Of a DNA stretch of 64,000 bases, positions 12,421-24,742 are shown piece by piece. Position 1 is the stretch's first letter. Each line of letters begins with the position of its first letter. Below the pieces are notes generated by a model, which did not search any database, had not been told where the DNA came from, and saw only the letters and a list, made by a program, of their open reading frames with translations. Position numbers and translations under genes: made by a program. Origin of the DNA: Patiria miniata (lineage: Eukaryota; Echinodermata; Asteroidea; Valvatida; Asterinidae); contig NW_024037064.1 in assembly GCF_015706575.1 (NCBI RefSeq), positions 5,951,427-6,015,426 on the forward strand. Reading direction: 5' to 3'.

Positions 12421-12680
12421 TAGGCAGAAACCTCAATATTGCAATTGCTTTGTGGCACAAAAAGTTGCCAGAATTTTGTATATTTTGCTGTCGTAAACTT
12501 TTTTTTCTTTAGTGATTTGTTGTTTAACATGGCATTGCTGAGTGGTTTTGGCTTGCAATGGTGCCTTGGATCTTGAATGCGTTCACTTCCAAAATCCAAA
12601 TACTCCTTGAAGAACTTGTAGCTGTTTTCACTTGAGGTGTTGGCCTTGCACTGAGTAAATGTATAATGTTCTCCATTGTA

Positions 12681-14722
12681 CGGTGGCCCTGGAACGACAT
12701 TTTAATATTGACCATTTTAATATGAACCTTGTAACTTCTTAATATTGACGTTGTACCTTCGCAATATGCACGTTACACGGAGCTTAATATCGCATTGTGG
12801 AAGTTGTTCCTTCTTAATGTGAATGTTCCAACTTGTTAATGTTCACGTTCGATCTTGTCAATGTACACCATTGATCATGCTTGATGTCAAATTTAGTTGC
12901 ACCTTGCTTCTTCGCAATATGAACCATGTACCTTCGCATTGTGAACGTTTGACCTTGCATCTTGTTAATATCATTGTTGAACCGTCCTCCTTCGCAATGT
13001 GAATCATGCATTCTAAAAAGTATGAAGTCCTTGTCAAGCCCTATAGTTAAACAACAAGTTATGATGGAGTTTCAATCTGACAGCTGTTCAATGTCACTTA
13101 ACCCGGGCGTCTACCTTGTAGTGATTTTTATCATGAATCAAGGCTCTCTGATTTATTTCACATATCTTTTATAATTCATGTTCAGGCTAATGAGCGCTGT
13201 TTCACTAGAAAAGATGTGTTCAATTCATGAGACTAATTAATTTATTGACGGTTTACTCTTCGTCAATTACAATAATGCAAAACAGTGTTGTGTGATCACG
13301 TTAAGAAGGCTTTTATCATAATACTTTACATCCTTCAAGCCCTATTCAGATTTTTTTTGTGTTTTTAATCATAGTTACGAGAGATTTCCGTCGAGATCCA
13401 CATATTTAATTAGTATAAGAGTATGATCTAAAGATGTAATTAAAAGGAACATCATTTATATGCGGTGGTACCGTTACAAAATAATAGCCACGTCTTATAA
13501 AGCATGACAACAAGAGTAAGGGCATACATTGATATTTATTACTTCGGGGAAATATCGGGGATTTAAACAACGGTCCCATTTCCGTCAATCATTGTAAAAG
13601 CGCGCGGGGCACAGGTGGCTTCGGTCAATTATTTAAGTTTTTATTCAGTGCATACACCCGCAACATACTCGAGCTTGTACTCGAGCCTTGTAAGGGCTAG
13701 ACGTTTTTATGGCTGATTGCGCGATTACCCGCTGCAGCAATATAACCCGCCACCGCGAGAGAGCGCCGCATCACGACCGCACCGTTACGTTGAGCACGAA
13801 TCACGTGTTGCCGGGGCACCCTATACGAAGTTGTTGGCTTGGAGTTCATGCATACATGACTGGTCGTCAGCCAATTGTGAATATTCTTCATGTTGCGGTC
13901 AGGCGCGGATATCCGGGGGGGGGGGGGGGGGGGGGGGGGAGGTATGTAGGGTTCGACTTAGCAGTAGCCCGAAAACCAAATGCTCGTCCAAACAGCGGGG
14001 ATCCTCATACTATTTGGTAAGGAGCCCTGTTGGCAAGTCAAAAATTATTGGGATATGGCAAAGATGAAAGTACAGGAAGAAAGAAATCATTACATTCAGA
14101 AAGCGAACCGGTATAAATTTGTGTATAGTAAACGGTTGAAATGATTAGATCAGGTTATTTGAAACAATGACAAATTTGCTTCAGGATGCATGTTTTTACA
14201 TGTATGCCCAACTTTGGGTTATGGTTAGCCTGAACATGAATTATAAAAGATGAGTGAAATAAAACAGAGAGCCTTGAGTCATGGTAAAAATCACTACAAG
14301 GTAGACGCCCAGGTTAAGTGACATTAAACAGCCGTCAGATTGAAACTCCATCATAACTTGTTGTCTAACTATAGGGCTTGGCAAGGACTTCCTACTTTTT
14401 AGAATGCATGATTCACATTGCAAAGGAGAACGGTTCAAATAACAAGATGCAAGGTCAAACGTTCACAATGCGAAGATACATGGTTCATATTGCAAAGAAG
14501 CAAGGTGCAACGTTGACATCAAGCATGATCAATGGTGTACATTGACAAGATCGAACGTGAACATTAACAAGTTGGAACATTCACATTAAGAAGGAACAAC
14601 TTCCACAATGCGATATTAAGCTACGTGCAAAGTGCATATTGCCAAGGTACAACATCAATATTAAGAAGTTACAAGGTTCATATTAAAATGGTCAATATTA
14701 AAATGTCGTTCCAGGGCCACCG
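12681..14722. mobile_element. Long-TIR DNA element, 2.04 kb, arms about 500 bp
   Basis: The segment 12681-13195 is the inverted complement of 14225-14722. Ends read CGGTGGCCCTGGAACGAC and GTTCCAGGGCCACCG with TA on each side, compatible with a TA target. The arms are built of short GAACATTAACAAG / GTTCACAATGCGAAG-like alternations. The middle (13375-14225) holds a G tract of about 25 at 13914-13939 and no transposase. In the duplicate (58385-59700) the left arm and about 950 bp are deleted, leaving only the right arm. Confidence 0.75.
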
Positions 14723-14990
14723 TACAACAGATGAAGTTGCACATGCACATTGCACATTGTAGCCAGCCTTGGGCAAGTTGGATCAAGGATCAATGTTAAC
14801 TAGTGGTTGGTTCGTGATTATGTACTAAAGATAAAAGTGCCAATGACTCTAGTGGAACTTTTGTTATGTCATTACGACAGTGAAATAACAAACCCCTAGC
14901 CAGCGCACCACCCCGTTTGCAGCATCTTCTCATCAATTTAGAAGGATACAACTTTGATGATGTCTATAAACCTGGTGCTATGATGCATGA

Positions 14991-15436
14991 TTGCCAAACC
15001 CCTCCAAGGTCAATGACGTACCACTTGATGAAACTGTAGCTGAGATACACGCGGAGGGGCACCCAACTGTCCAACAGATTGACCTTGTCCACTTAAGATG
15101 TGCCAGACAAGACATGCTCCAGCAGGAACGGCCAGGGACCCAGTACTATCAGAGCTACAAAGAGTCATGTACTCTGGTTGGCCAGACTCTATCACAGATC
15201 TCCCTCGTGACCTATGACCCTACTGGTCCTACAGGGAAGAACTCGGACTCTCATGCATCGTCATGTAAAAGCTAGGCGACAAGTCCTGATACCAGAATGC
15301 ATGTGCAATGGTATTCTCAAAGACCTTCTCACTGGCCATGACCAGTTAGACATTGAGAAAACATGACGTTTGTCACGTAATTCTGTCTGCTGGTCAAAAA
15401 TAAATGACCAAATAAGCCGTGTGGTGTCGTCATGTC
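14991..15436 (+). pseudogene. Ty3/gypsy pol fragment (before and into integrase zinc-binding region)
   Basis: Reading with a frameshift near 15230 and an in-frame stop near 15365, this gives residues typical of the linker before integrase and the HHCC zinc finger of gypsy-type retrotransposons: LLTGHDQLDIEKT, then SRNSVCWSKINDQISRVVSS. The cysteine pair and the domain start continue only after the hAT insertion (SCHTCQEHQP spans the insertion site). Broken by a frameshift, a stop and the insertion, so non-functional. Parallel fragments lie at 54800-55250 and 59969-60540. Confidence 0.75.
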
Positions 15437-17290
15437 CAGGCGCGGATCCAGGGGTGGGCCGCGGGGGCACGTGCCCCCCGTCAAATTGAGTCCACAAAAA
15501 AATAAAATGAATAAAACAGGGAGAAAAAAGAGGGGGAGGTGAGAGAAATGGAGGGAAGGAAGAGGGCAACCTTCTAACGAAAATACCGTTGCAGATATTA
15601 AACATCAGCGGCCTGCAAACATTTTGTACTGGCCGTATGACACAGGGAACTCGAGAAGCTTCGAAGTAAACCGTGATCCCACTGAACGTACTCCATACGT
15701 AACCCTGCATAATATATCGGTTATGAAATGCGATTCATATGAGCGTACGTACCGGTGTAGCGTGAATATCCGACTCCATGAAATGTGGACTCATTGGTAG
15801 TACTGCGCACGCGTGAGTACCATACTACGCTATTTTTAGGATCGTTTCCGGACCGCGGAGAGTGACCTGTCACGTGCGAGGGCTCAACCAATAGTAGGGA
15901 AATAGGGGTCAGATTTTCATAGGAGTTGGATTTTCATGTGACACCGGTACGAAAAACACGCACGTGTGACAGCCGATGTGCTGTGTTTAGCACGATGTGC
16001 GCGACATACATGTTGAACGCTGCTCTTTGGACCACACTATTGGTCAAGGGGTGTGTTTTCGTATAACAATTTGCCAGCATTTCTTCCACACGCTTTCAAG
16101 GAGTCCAAAACATGTCCGTTTCCTTAGAAAATCTTATTGATAAACTGAAATGTATACTTGATACAAAACATCTTAGAAAGCATCCTTGCAAAAGTTTACA
16201 AACTATAAGTCTGTACAATTCCGTTTCAAAAATAAAATGCACGAAAACAATTATGCAGACGAAAGGTTATCAAGTGAAAGGCAGAAGAAACTTAAAACAA
16301 GAGTATATATTAAACCAACGAAAAATATCCTTATTTACCTTAAAACATTTTGCTGAAATAACTCGGGGAAAGAGGGGCCAGATATCACCTCAGATTGCAC
16401 CACAGAGCATCTAATTATCAAAAAAAATCCCGGGGCCCTTAAGCGGGCCCCAGACCCCAGTGCACGCCGAAAGACATTCGCGCTCCGCATCATTAGTCCT
16501 TGGGGCAGATCTCCCGACGCATCCTTAAAACAGTTTACAAACTAAGCCTATCCAATTCCTTTTTAAAAATAAAATGCAAGAAATTGATTATGCAGTCGAA
16601 AATACTTGGTTATCAAGTGAAGAACAGGAGAAACTTAACTGGGTAGCTGGTATTAAGAAATACAAGAGTACAATTTCAAACCAATGCACAACAAATTAAA
16701 AAAAACACATGGTGTTACCGCAAACCGAAGCGATAATGAAAAAAATCATAATAATCTTCACAACATTTTGCTGAAATGGGGCCAGGAATCGCCTCAGTTT
16801 GCACCACAGATCATCTATAGAATCAAAAATTGCCCTTCAGTGGGCCCTGAACCACACGCCGTAAGACACTGCTCCGCGTTCGCACTAGTTCTTGGAGCAA
16901 ATGCCCCAGCGCATCGCCCGTTGCAACAGTTTACAATCTAAGTCAATACAAGTCCTTTTTTTCTAAATACAATGCAAGAAATTATGAAGACGAAAATACA
17001 TGGTTTGCAACTTTGAAGTACACAGTAGCTTAAAATTTGTAAAAAACAAGAGTTTATTTTTAAAAAAATCCTTACAAATTTATCAACTTTTGCACAAATA
17101 ATTCAGGGGGAAAAGTGCCAGGAATGGCCTCAGATTGCACCACAGAGCATCTAGAATCCAAAATTTCCCGGGGCCCTTAAGCGGGCCCCGGACCCCACGC
17201 CGTAAGGGCTTCGCGCTCGCTACATTAGTCCTCGCAGCATAAGCTCTAAAGGTGTGCCCCCCGTCTAAAGAAATCCTGGATCCGCGCCTG
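15437..17290. mobile_element. hAT-like non-autonomous element, 1854 bp
   Basis: Ends are CAGGCGCGGATCCAGG and its inverted complement CCTGGATCCGCGCCTG. The 8-bp TSD GTCATGTC is exact (15429-15436 and 17291-17298), and the duplicate near 60412-60425 holds the single uninterrupted site. Inside are three diverged direct repeats of roughly 430 bp (from about 16110, 16550 and 17000), each with GGGGCCCTTAAGCGGGCCCC-like palindromes. No transposase is seen. It cuts the gypsy integrase fragment in two. Confidence 0.9.
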
Positions 17291-17990
17291 GTCATGTCAC
17301 ACTTGTCAGGAACACCAGCCTGCCCAATGCAAAGATCCACTTGAGCCACATGAAATCACAACCTCACCATGGGTAAAACTGGGAACCGACCTCTTCATGC
17401 CACTTGATTGAGCCTCATGCGATTCCAACCTCACCATGGGTAAAACTGGGAACCAACCTCTTCATGCCACTTGATTTAGCCTCATGAGATTCCAACCTCA
17501 CCATGGTAAAACTGGGAACCGACCTCTTCATGCCACTTGATTGAGCCTCAGGAGATCCCAACCTCACCATGGGTAAAACTGGGAACCAACCTCTTCATGC
17601 CACTTGATTTAGCCTCATGAGATTCCAACCTCACCATGGTAAAACTGGGAACCGACCTCTTCATGCCACTTGATTGAGCCTCAGGAGATCCCAACCTCAC
17701 CATGGGTAAAACTGGGAACCGACCTCTTCATGCTATTTGATTGATCCTCATGCGATTCCAACCTCACCGTGGTGAAACTGGGAACCGACCTCTTCATGCT
17801 ATTTGATTGATCCTCATGCGATTCCAACCTCACCATGGGTAAAACTGGGAACCGACCTCTTCATGCTATTTGATTGATCCTCATGCGATTCCAACCTCAC
17901 CATGGTAAAACTGGGAACCGACCTCTTCAGGCCACTTGATTGAGCCTCATGAAATCCCAACCTTACCATGGGTAAAACTGGGAACTGCAC
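17291..17990 (+). repeat. 66/67-bp minisatellite derived from gypsy integrase
   Basis: After the hAT element the integrase fragment resumes (TCQEHQP...KDPLEPHEIT) and runs into about ten tandem units of 66-67 bp, starting near 17360. Each unit contains ACCTCACCATGGGTAAAACT and GACCTCTTCATGCCACTTGA, which encode the integrase-core motif SPWVKLGTDLFMPLD in the first unit. The period is not a multiple of three, so later units shift frame. Copy 2 has about seven units at 60480-60905. Confidence 0.85.
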
Positions 17991-18589
17991 TTTCCTGAGG
18001 TGACTTATATCTTTCATTTGGTGTTTACGCATCCAAGAAAAAGATCACATGACTTCCTAGTACCACTGCAGGCCATTGCTTTAAGAGATCAGTAATTTTA
18101 AACTTCAGAGATTGCGACCAAGGTCATTGTGATGCGCCCCCCTCTTTAGTTTCGGTCAAGTTGTTAGAATCAAGAGAGTTATTTTCATCATAAACAACTT
18201 CTTTATCTGAAACTGACTTCTCTTAAATCTAACAATAATATATTTTGAAATTTGAAAAGTATCTTTCGTTGGAAAGTGCAATTTTAGAATGCATATATTT
18301 CATTTCATGACATTCCCAAAATTTCCCACAAAAAATAAAACTGTCCTTTATCCATGAATCCTTTGTTGCCTTTAAATGTCGCTTAATAGTTTGGTAAGTT
18401 CAATAAAACGTGTGTAACTACACAATCGCAAAAAAAAAGACTGCTTACAAAACTGTTATAATCTTCCTTGCAGTGAAAAATATTTGGCCTATTATCTTTT
18501 CAGTGTTGTTTTGCACTTAAAGGGATGTTTCTCCCAACAATTTAAGAGCTGACTAACAGCATGCAGTTTTCATCTTTCTTCAGATCTAA
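17991..18589. other. Block C unique-looking sequence, no gene seen
   Basis: Aligned with 60906-61545 and, more diverged, with 56835-57400 (sharing GCACTTTCCTGAGGTGACT and CACATGACTTCCTAGTACCA). No exon or RNA gene was recognised. Confidence 0.5.
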
Positions 18590-19320
18590 TGTCCAACTTT
18601 TGGTTGCCAGTATTGTGTCATTACACATACATGTGTACATGTATGGTTAGTGGATAGGCTGTGAGTGATATGAATGCTATACACAGTGGTATTTTGACTG
18701 TAAATGGATTAGGAACTTATCCACGGCTGCCCTGGAAATGCTTCACCTTATTTCTTTACGGAAACATTTCAAAAATAAACTGTTTAAGTTGTAATGTTGA
18801 GGCTTCATGCGGCTATATGCTTATGCACTTTTTTAAAGGGTGTCCATGGATAATTTGAAGTGTTTTGTTTTGTTTATTTGGTTGTCATAGTAGGGGCTAA
18901 TATTAGTTCTTTTAGATTACAGACTACAGACAATGGCGGCCTTTTTAGACAGATTGATAATATGCAGACGGTTAAAATTCATTGCTTGGCATGGGGTCTT
19001 GGATCTTGGATAGGTTGGCTTGCTTTTAAGAGTGTCCATGGATAATTTGAAGTGTTTCGTTATTTTAGTTTCGTCTCACTGGTTCAAAGTATGAATTGTA
19101 GGGATTTGTTTGGTTATTAATGTGTGTTTATTTGGGGTTTCCTAGGGGCTGATATCAGTTCATATAGATTACAGACTACAGACAACGGCGGCCTGTAAAG
19201 AGACGCAGGATGATTGATGATGCAGACGGTTCAAATGTCATTGCTGAGTGGTTTTTGGCACGCTATGGGGTCTTGGATCTTGGATACGTTCACCTCCAAA
19301 TACTCTGGCCTTGCATTGAA
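18590..19320. repeat. Interspersed repeat family R, three copies
   Basis: Consecutive diverged copies of the R family (GGATTAGGAACTTATCC, TGGATAATTTGAAGTGTTT, GATTACAGACTACAGACAA), matching 61560-62400. No coding signal. Confidence 0.75.
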
Positions 19321-19386
19321 CGTATAATGTCCTCAATGAGACTTGCAGGTCCAACCAACTGGACAAGTTTAGTCTTGAAGCAGTAA

Positions 19387-20267
19387 GGCCTAAAAAAAAA
19401 AGAAGTTATGTTGGCGTAACAGGCCAGAAAAAATAGGGTAGGTAGGTGTTTTTTTTTTTTTTTTTTTTTTAATCCCAGCAACGAAAATGACATTAAGCCG
19501 GTAGTAGAACACGATAACAAAAGAAAACAAGGCTCATCATCAACAGATGATCCAAAGGTACATATCAAAAAGCGGAATCCAAAATCAGACAAAATGTTAG
19601 CCGTTTCATCTGCATCGACATCTTTATATGGACCCGATTCTTCCTGTGAAGTTTGTATTTTTAGCACGGTGTAACCCGCTTTTACACCATCGGCACAGCT
19701 CTGGGCGATTACCCCCAGCTCTAGACTCAAATTTGCCGCATTAAACGGTTGAAAATGACCGAAGATCCCCATAATTTGCGACGGCGTACGCGCGTAACCA
19801 CGGGCCGAGGGCCGGCCGGGTCACGTCGGCCGCCGGGGTTACAGAATAGCTTACCATTTTTAGAATAAATATATATCAATTGTTATTGTGTAAAATAGTG
19901 GAAAATTAATTAAAATAATTTATATTATAATGAACTATTTTTTTAAACATGAAATTAAATAGCGAAGTATTTTCAATAGTGTATGTAGCAGTTCGCGCCG
20001 TGCAACAGTCTAGGACGAGGCTACACGTGTACTGTACTGTATGTACATGTGCATCTGTAGGCCTGCGCGATCTTCTGCATGTTCGTTGTGTCATGGAGAG
20101 GAAGGTGCAAAACATTGTGCACTCCAAAGTTCCACGCGCACCATCGTCATACAATTGAGGAGAAACGGTCAGAAACGGTTTCAAAACGTATTTAAAATTC
20201 ATTTCTATAGATTTTAATTATATTTCTTTCCTCCAAAAAAAAAAAATATCCTTTTTTTTTTAAGGCC
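19387..20267. mobile_element. PIF/Harbinger-like element, 881 bp
   Basis: Ends are GGCCTAAAAAAAAAA and its complement, flanked by TAA at 19384-19386 and 20268-20270. The paralogous site near 63165-63175 lacks the insert. A 3-bp TWA target is characteristic of PIF/Harbinger. Inside lie a CpG-rich patch at 19780-19850 (GGGCCGAGGGCCGGCCGGG) and a minus-strand frame starting MGIFGHFQPFNAANLSLEL at 19772 that runs out through the element's end. This could be a captured host 5' exon, but the product is not recognised. Confidence 0.75.
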
Positions 20268-20644
20268 TAACTTGTACCTGGGACAGGTATTGGTATATCC
20301 ATTGGACTGGTTCAGGAGTAGAAGGCACGCTATGGGGTCTTGGATCTTGGATACGTTCACCTCCAAATACTCGGTCACCTGTTGTCTATTATTTAAATGA
20401 AGAGTGCTGTTGGTTTGACATTGGTTTTTTTACAATTTTCAAAATGTTCTGAATTACTATGTGATGATATCTGAGGCTATATTCTAATTGTTGTTTTGAC
20501 TTCTTTTTCCCTATGTGGCGTTGGGACTTTGTCAAGTTCAATTAACCTGAGATATGTCAGTTATGTCAGTTATGTTTCATCATTTATAACAAAGTTAAAT
20601 GTTAAATGAGACTTTAAGGGTTAGCATGGTGGACATGACCAATG

Positions 20645-20893
20645 TATGGGAGGTCAGCAGTAACACCATGTGAATGATATCTCTTAGTGAGTTGTGTATT
20701 TCTGAGAAGAACCAGTTTGTTTCGGCCTAACTCGCCATTCTGAACAGCATGCTCTGTTTGTCATCAGGAGACTGCTGACGAACAGAGCACACTGTTCGAA
20801 ATGTCGAGTTTAACCAACTGGTTCTTCTTAGAACCACACAACCCACGAAAGATATCATTCATCACACTGGTGGTACTGTAATCCTCCCATTCA
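20645..20893. mobile_element. Foldback (MITE-like) element, about 250 bp
   Basis: The two halves are inverted complements, for example AGAAGAACCAGTT at 20704-20720 against AACTGGTTCTTCTT at 20817-20832, and TGAATGATATCTC against GAAAGATATCATTCA. The centre holds AACAGAGCA/TGCTCTGTT arms. No ORF; the TSD is not defined. Confidence 0.65.
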
Positions 20894-21228
20894 ATGAAAG
20901 TTGTGTTACTTTGTTCATGTTCATTGTTACAATATTAAAGCAGCAAAGTGACTTAATGGTATCAAAATAGACCCACGGAGATAAAACCCTCTTTCGAATG
21001 AAACTAACAAGTGTAATACTGTCGTACAATCCTGTAATGTTATCCTATCACTATCCTTTTGGATGGCTTTACATGGTCCCTGCTTTTTAAGCTTACTTGC
21101 ATTCTGGTTGGGATACAACTTGCCATGTGATCTGCCTATAGAACCACGTCACATGACACAGTCCCTGGGAATTAAGCTTATGCGTCGTCCACCGAGAGTG
21201 TTCTTGGTGTCACCTAAGTGCAGAACAA

Positions 21229-21490
21229 TCCAACATCCCTGGGAGTGACGTACGTGCCGTTTAAACTGATTGGTTGCTGGTGTCATGTGACTGGTGAACT
21301 TTGCAATATCCCTGGGAATGAGCGTACGTGCCGTTTGAATTGATGGGTTGCTGGTGTCATGTGACTGGTGAACTTTGCAATATCCCTGGGAATGAACTGA
21401 CGTGTCGTATAAATTGATGGGTTGCTGGTGTCATGTGACTGGTGAACTTTGCAATATCCCTGGGAATGAGCTGACGTGCTGTTTATGTGC
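21229..21490. repeat. 74-bp tandem repeat, about 3.5 copies
   Basis: Units start at 21229, 21303, 21377 and 21451 and contain AATATCCCTGGGAATGAGC, GGTTGCTGGTGTCATGTGAC and TGGTGAACTTTGCAA. The frames through it are by-products of the repeat. Confidence 0.85.
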
Positions 21491-22207
21491 TGAATGGAAT
21501 CCTTAATTGAGTTAAGTAATTGTTGAGTGATGCAACATCCAGGGAGTGAAGGAATGCACCGTCCAATCAGAGACCTGGGCCCCTGGGTATCACGCAACAG
21601 GTTTAACATTTAACAAGTATCCGTCAGTTTCATTGATAGATATTGAGTGGGTGTGTGCACAAGGAGATCACGTGCAAAGAGATTATATGCAAATGTCGAT
21701 ACCAAAGCCGTCATATATAAGATCTTGCATGCGAGGGTTTCATCAGATTGATGACGTCGCATTCAGCCTTTGCATGCCTTTATTTTATGAAGTCTGCTCA
21801 CAGACATTGAGTTGTGCTTGGACTGGAGTGTTTGCATCCTGTAGAGTGTACACGTACATGTATGTACCGGTACATACATGTAGTGTAATGTAGCCATCCG
21901 TTCTACCCAGCAAGGTAAGAGTTCAAGCTGCTTTATCCGATGAGAAATTCAAGTATTGTGGTTCGTTAGTTACATGCACACAATTCTGAACTTGTATTTG
22001 AAATGTCTCCTTCACAGTTTTGCAATCAGGGTATTGATTCACATTCACATACTTGCGTAATTGGTGGTACCCTATTGTTCCCCCTCAAAAGCAAAGCGGG
22101 AGTCTGTACGGGCAGCAAGAATATAACCCTTTGAGGCAGAGTAAGAGAGCAATGGTTTTGTATCACTAGGATAGACATGAGTAAACATGTACATGTATTG
22201 TGCTTTC
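21491..22207. other. Intergenic, no gene seen
   Basis: No exon supported. It contains palindromic TACATGTA-type clusters at about 21852-21890 (GTACCGGTAC flanked by ACATGTA). Confidence 0.4.
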
Positions 22208-22785
22208 ATAAGGGAATAAATAGGTGCTTGGCCAGTTTTAAACAATATGTTTCAGACTGGTTTGGAGTCTGGATGCTGATAATGACCTGAGCTGAAGGCG
22301 AGGGTAATTATCGGCGTCCGATTCCAAACCAGTCTTTTAAACATAGTGTTTAATACTGGCCAAGCGCATATTTATTCCCATTCATCAATACCTTTTTGGT
22401 CAAACAGTTAACTGAAGTCAAAAATTGTAAATTTCCAAAGATTTGGTTCAACAGTTTACTTCATGTTTTTTAAAACGCCCTCTGGCTTACGAGTACCCGG
22501 TAGTTGTAGAAACCTCCAATATGGAGATTGACCTTGCGGGCACTGCCCGATGTGACGCAGAATGCAACTGTGCTGGTGTAGTGTGAATTTTGCACTATGA
22601 AGTACAGACTCATTGATAGTGTTGCGTATGCCTTTACTGAGGATTGTGAACTTTCAACCAATAAAAGGGTAAAAGGACTGGTGTTTAAGACCAGCCAGTC
22701 AGTGTTTAATCAGCCGTTTAAGATGGCCGCATGACAAGCTCTCAACCAATAGCAATGGGTAAACTGTCTTGTTTATTAATTGTTA
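22208..22785. mobile_element. Foldback MITE family F, copy 1
   Basis: Starts AAGGGAATAAAT and folds back on CATATTTATTCCCATTCAT around 22360-22385, with inner arms matching AGACTGGTTTGGA and TCCAAACCAGTCT. The foldback is followed by a conserved 3' module with CAACCAATA, GTTTAAGACC and AACTGTCTT. The same layout recurs at 22943-23530 and 62406-63035. No transposase. Confidence 0.7.
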
Positions 22786-22942
22786 ATAAATTGTGAGTAA
22801 GACAACCGTCTTGAGACACCCACATTGCATACGACTGATATGAAATCTACACAGCTTGATTTTTGATGACCAAAATTTTGTACCTTGGAATTCCTTATCA
22901 AAATAACCATCATTTTTAATAGTTGTGTTAATGTTTATAAAT

Positions 22943-23530
22943 AAGGGAATAAATATGTGTTTTGGAGGTATTATAACACTCTGTTTAAAACCATCCAGAC
23001 TCACCCATCCAGACTTCCACCGGTCTTAAACAGAGTGTTTAATACCGACGGAACACATATTTATTCCCATTCATAAATACCTTTTTGGTCAGAAAACCAA
23101 ATCTTTTCGGTCCAAAAATCAAAACGAGTAAAAAACTAGGCTTTGTCAACCATTTTGTTCAACAATTTTACTTCATGTTTTACGAAACACCCCTCTGACT
23201 ATAATATCGAATGCCCCTCCACAATTGCGTGCGTGTTGCGCATTCCACCTCCATGGTCGTACGTACTGCGCAATGTCACGCGAAATGCAGCTGGGCTGGT
23301 GTAGTACGAATATCGGACTATGAATAATGATTCACTGGTAGGTAGTATTGCGCATGCATACGTGGGGAATTTGAACATTCAACCAATGAAACGTTAAAAG
23401 GCAAATTTCATGTGACACTGGAAAAGTGTTTAAGACCAGCTAGCCATGTCTTTATCATCCGTTTAAGACCGGCCACGTGACGGGCTCTCGACCAATAGGA
23501 ATGCCTAAACTGTCTTAAGTATTTATGAAT
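22943..23530. mobile_element. Foldback MITE family F, copy 2
   Basis: Same organisation as the copy at 22208: AAGGGAATAAATATGTG pairs with CACATATTTATTCCC, inner arms include CACTCTGTTTAAA and TTAAACAGAGTGT, and the 3' module ends near GTATTTATGAAT. It carries CCAAT and CACGTG motifs (CGGCCACGTGACGGGC near 23470), which the copy at 62940-63000 shares almost unchanged. Confidence 0.7.
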
Positions 23531-24742
23531 ACTTTTTAAAGTATTATTTATAAGTATCATGATTTTGAGGGGGGATGCTTTATAGTGTGCAAGAGAGCGC
23601 ATTCCAAATAAAAGTTTTCTTTAACTTTAAACAATTTTGATGTATGCATGATTACATAATGACTTAGGTGGTAAAATAGCTTTGGGGGCAAGTGATACTC
23701 GCCTGTTATGTCGGTTTTAAGTAAAGTAAGGCTGTACGATAAACATTTTAAGGGAATGTACAACATTTGCTTTTGCTGCAAATTTCAGAAATAAATGGAT
23801 TTGGAGGATTAGTATGTTATAGCAAATATTGTTACACTGACTTGTTCCACGTTTTGGGTTGGTGCTGGAAAAACCAAGAAAACCAATCATATTCTTGAAG
23901 TCTGGTTCCCTGACCCACTTAAGATGAACGTAGCAATTTATAAACTTTAGGTAATTGTAAGATCAGAGAATCAGTCTAGCAGGCTTGTAGTTCTTCACAG
24001 GTGTGAAATTAATTGCAAAGAGAATGCATACGAACTAAATATGAAAAATTAGGAGCACTTTTTGAGGGAAAAAAAAGTTTTCCCCAACACTGGTTGGCCG
24101 ACCAGCGTTGGAAAAATACAGTTTTTCTTGAAAATGTCAGCACACCAGGAGCACAACTTTACAGGATGCTTTAGACTGTCATTCCCTAACAGTCCAGTAA
24201 GATACTTCGTGATAATTTGTTTTGATGTTTGCAGATGTTGTATCTTCCCTTTAAGAGTCATTTCGTGTAAGTGTCCACAGTCAAAAAGTTTAATTTTTTA
24301 TACTTTGTGGGATGAAAGGACTTGGGGAGTATTAAAGTAACCAAAATAGACTTTTTAAATCAATATTTAGAGGCTGCAAAAATTCATTTTTTGCATTATT
24401 TTTAAAAGCCATCAAGCCAAAACACGAAGTTATGTCACAAAAATAACTATATCACGACAAAGTATCATCCTTACCCTTACAAGAAATTTTTTTTAATCCT
24501 CCAAAATAGCACTTTCCAGGGCACTAAGAATAATTTCCCTTCGGTTATGGTTAGTTCAGACATTGGTCTTTTCATATCTGGTGAGAAAATCTTGGGTTAT
24601 TGTATCCTTTGTGCATTAGTGCTCCAAAAATGGTAATTTTCACAAAAACCTTAAAAAGTGTATTTTCAGTTTTGCCCTTTGTTTTGAGTAATAACATAAT
24701 AATATGTTAAAACAGAATCAGACTGTGTATCATTGTGAAGCC
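23531..24742. other. Intergenic, no gene seen
   Basis: AT-rich. A small inverted motif CCAACACTGGTTGG / CCAGCGTTGG sits near 24086-24112. Nothing else supported. Confidence 0.4.

Noticed and set aside
13697-14067. Overlapping frames on both strands in the long-TIR element
   Set aside because: They run through a G homopolymer and differ between the two copies; no domain recognised.
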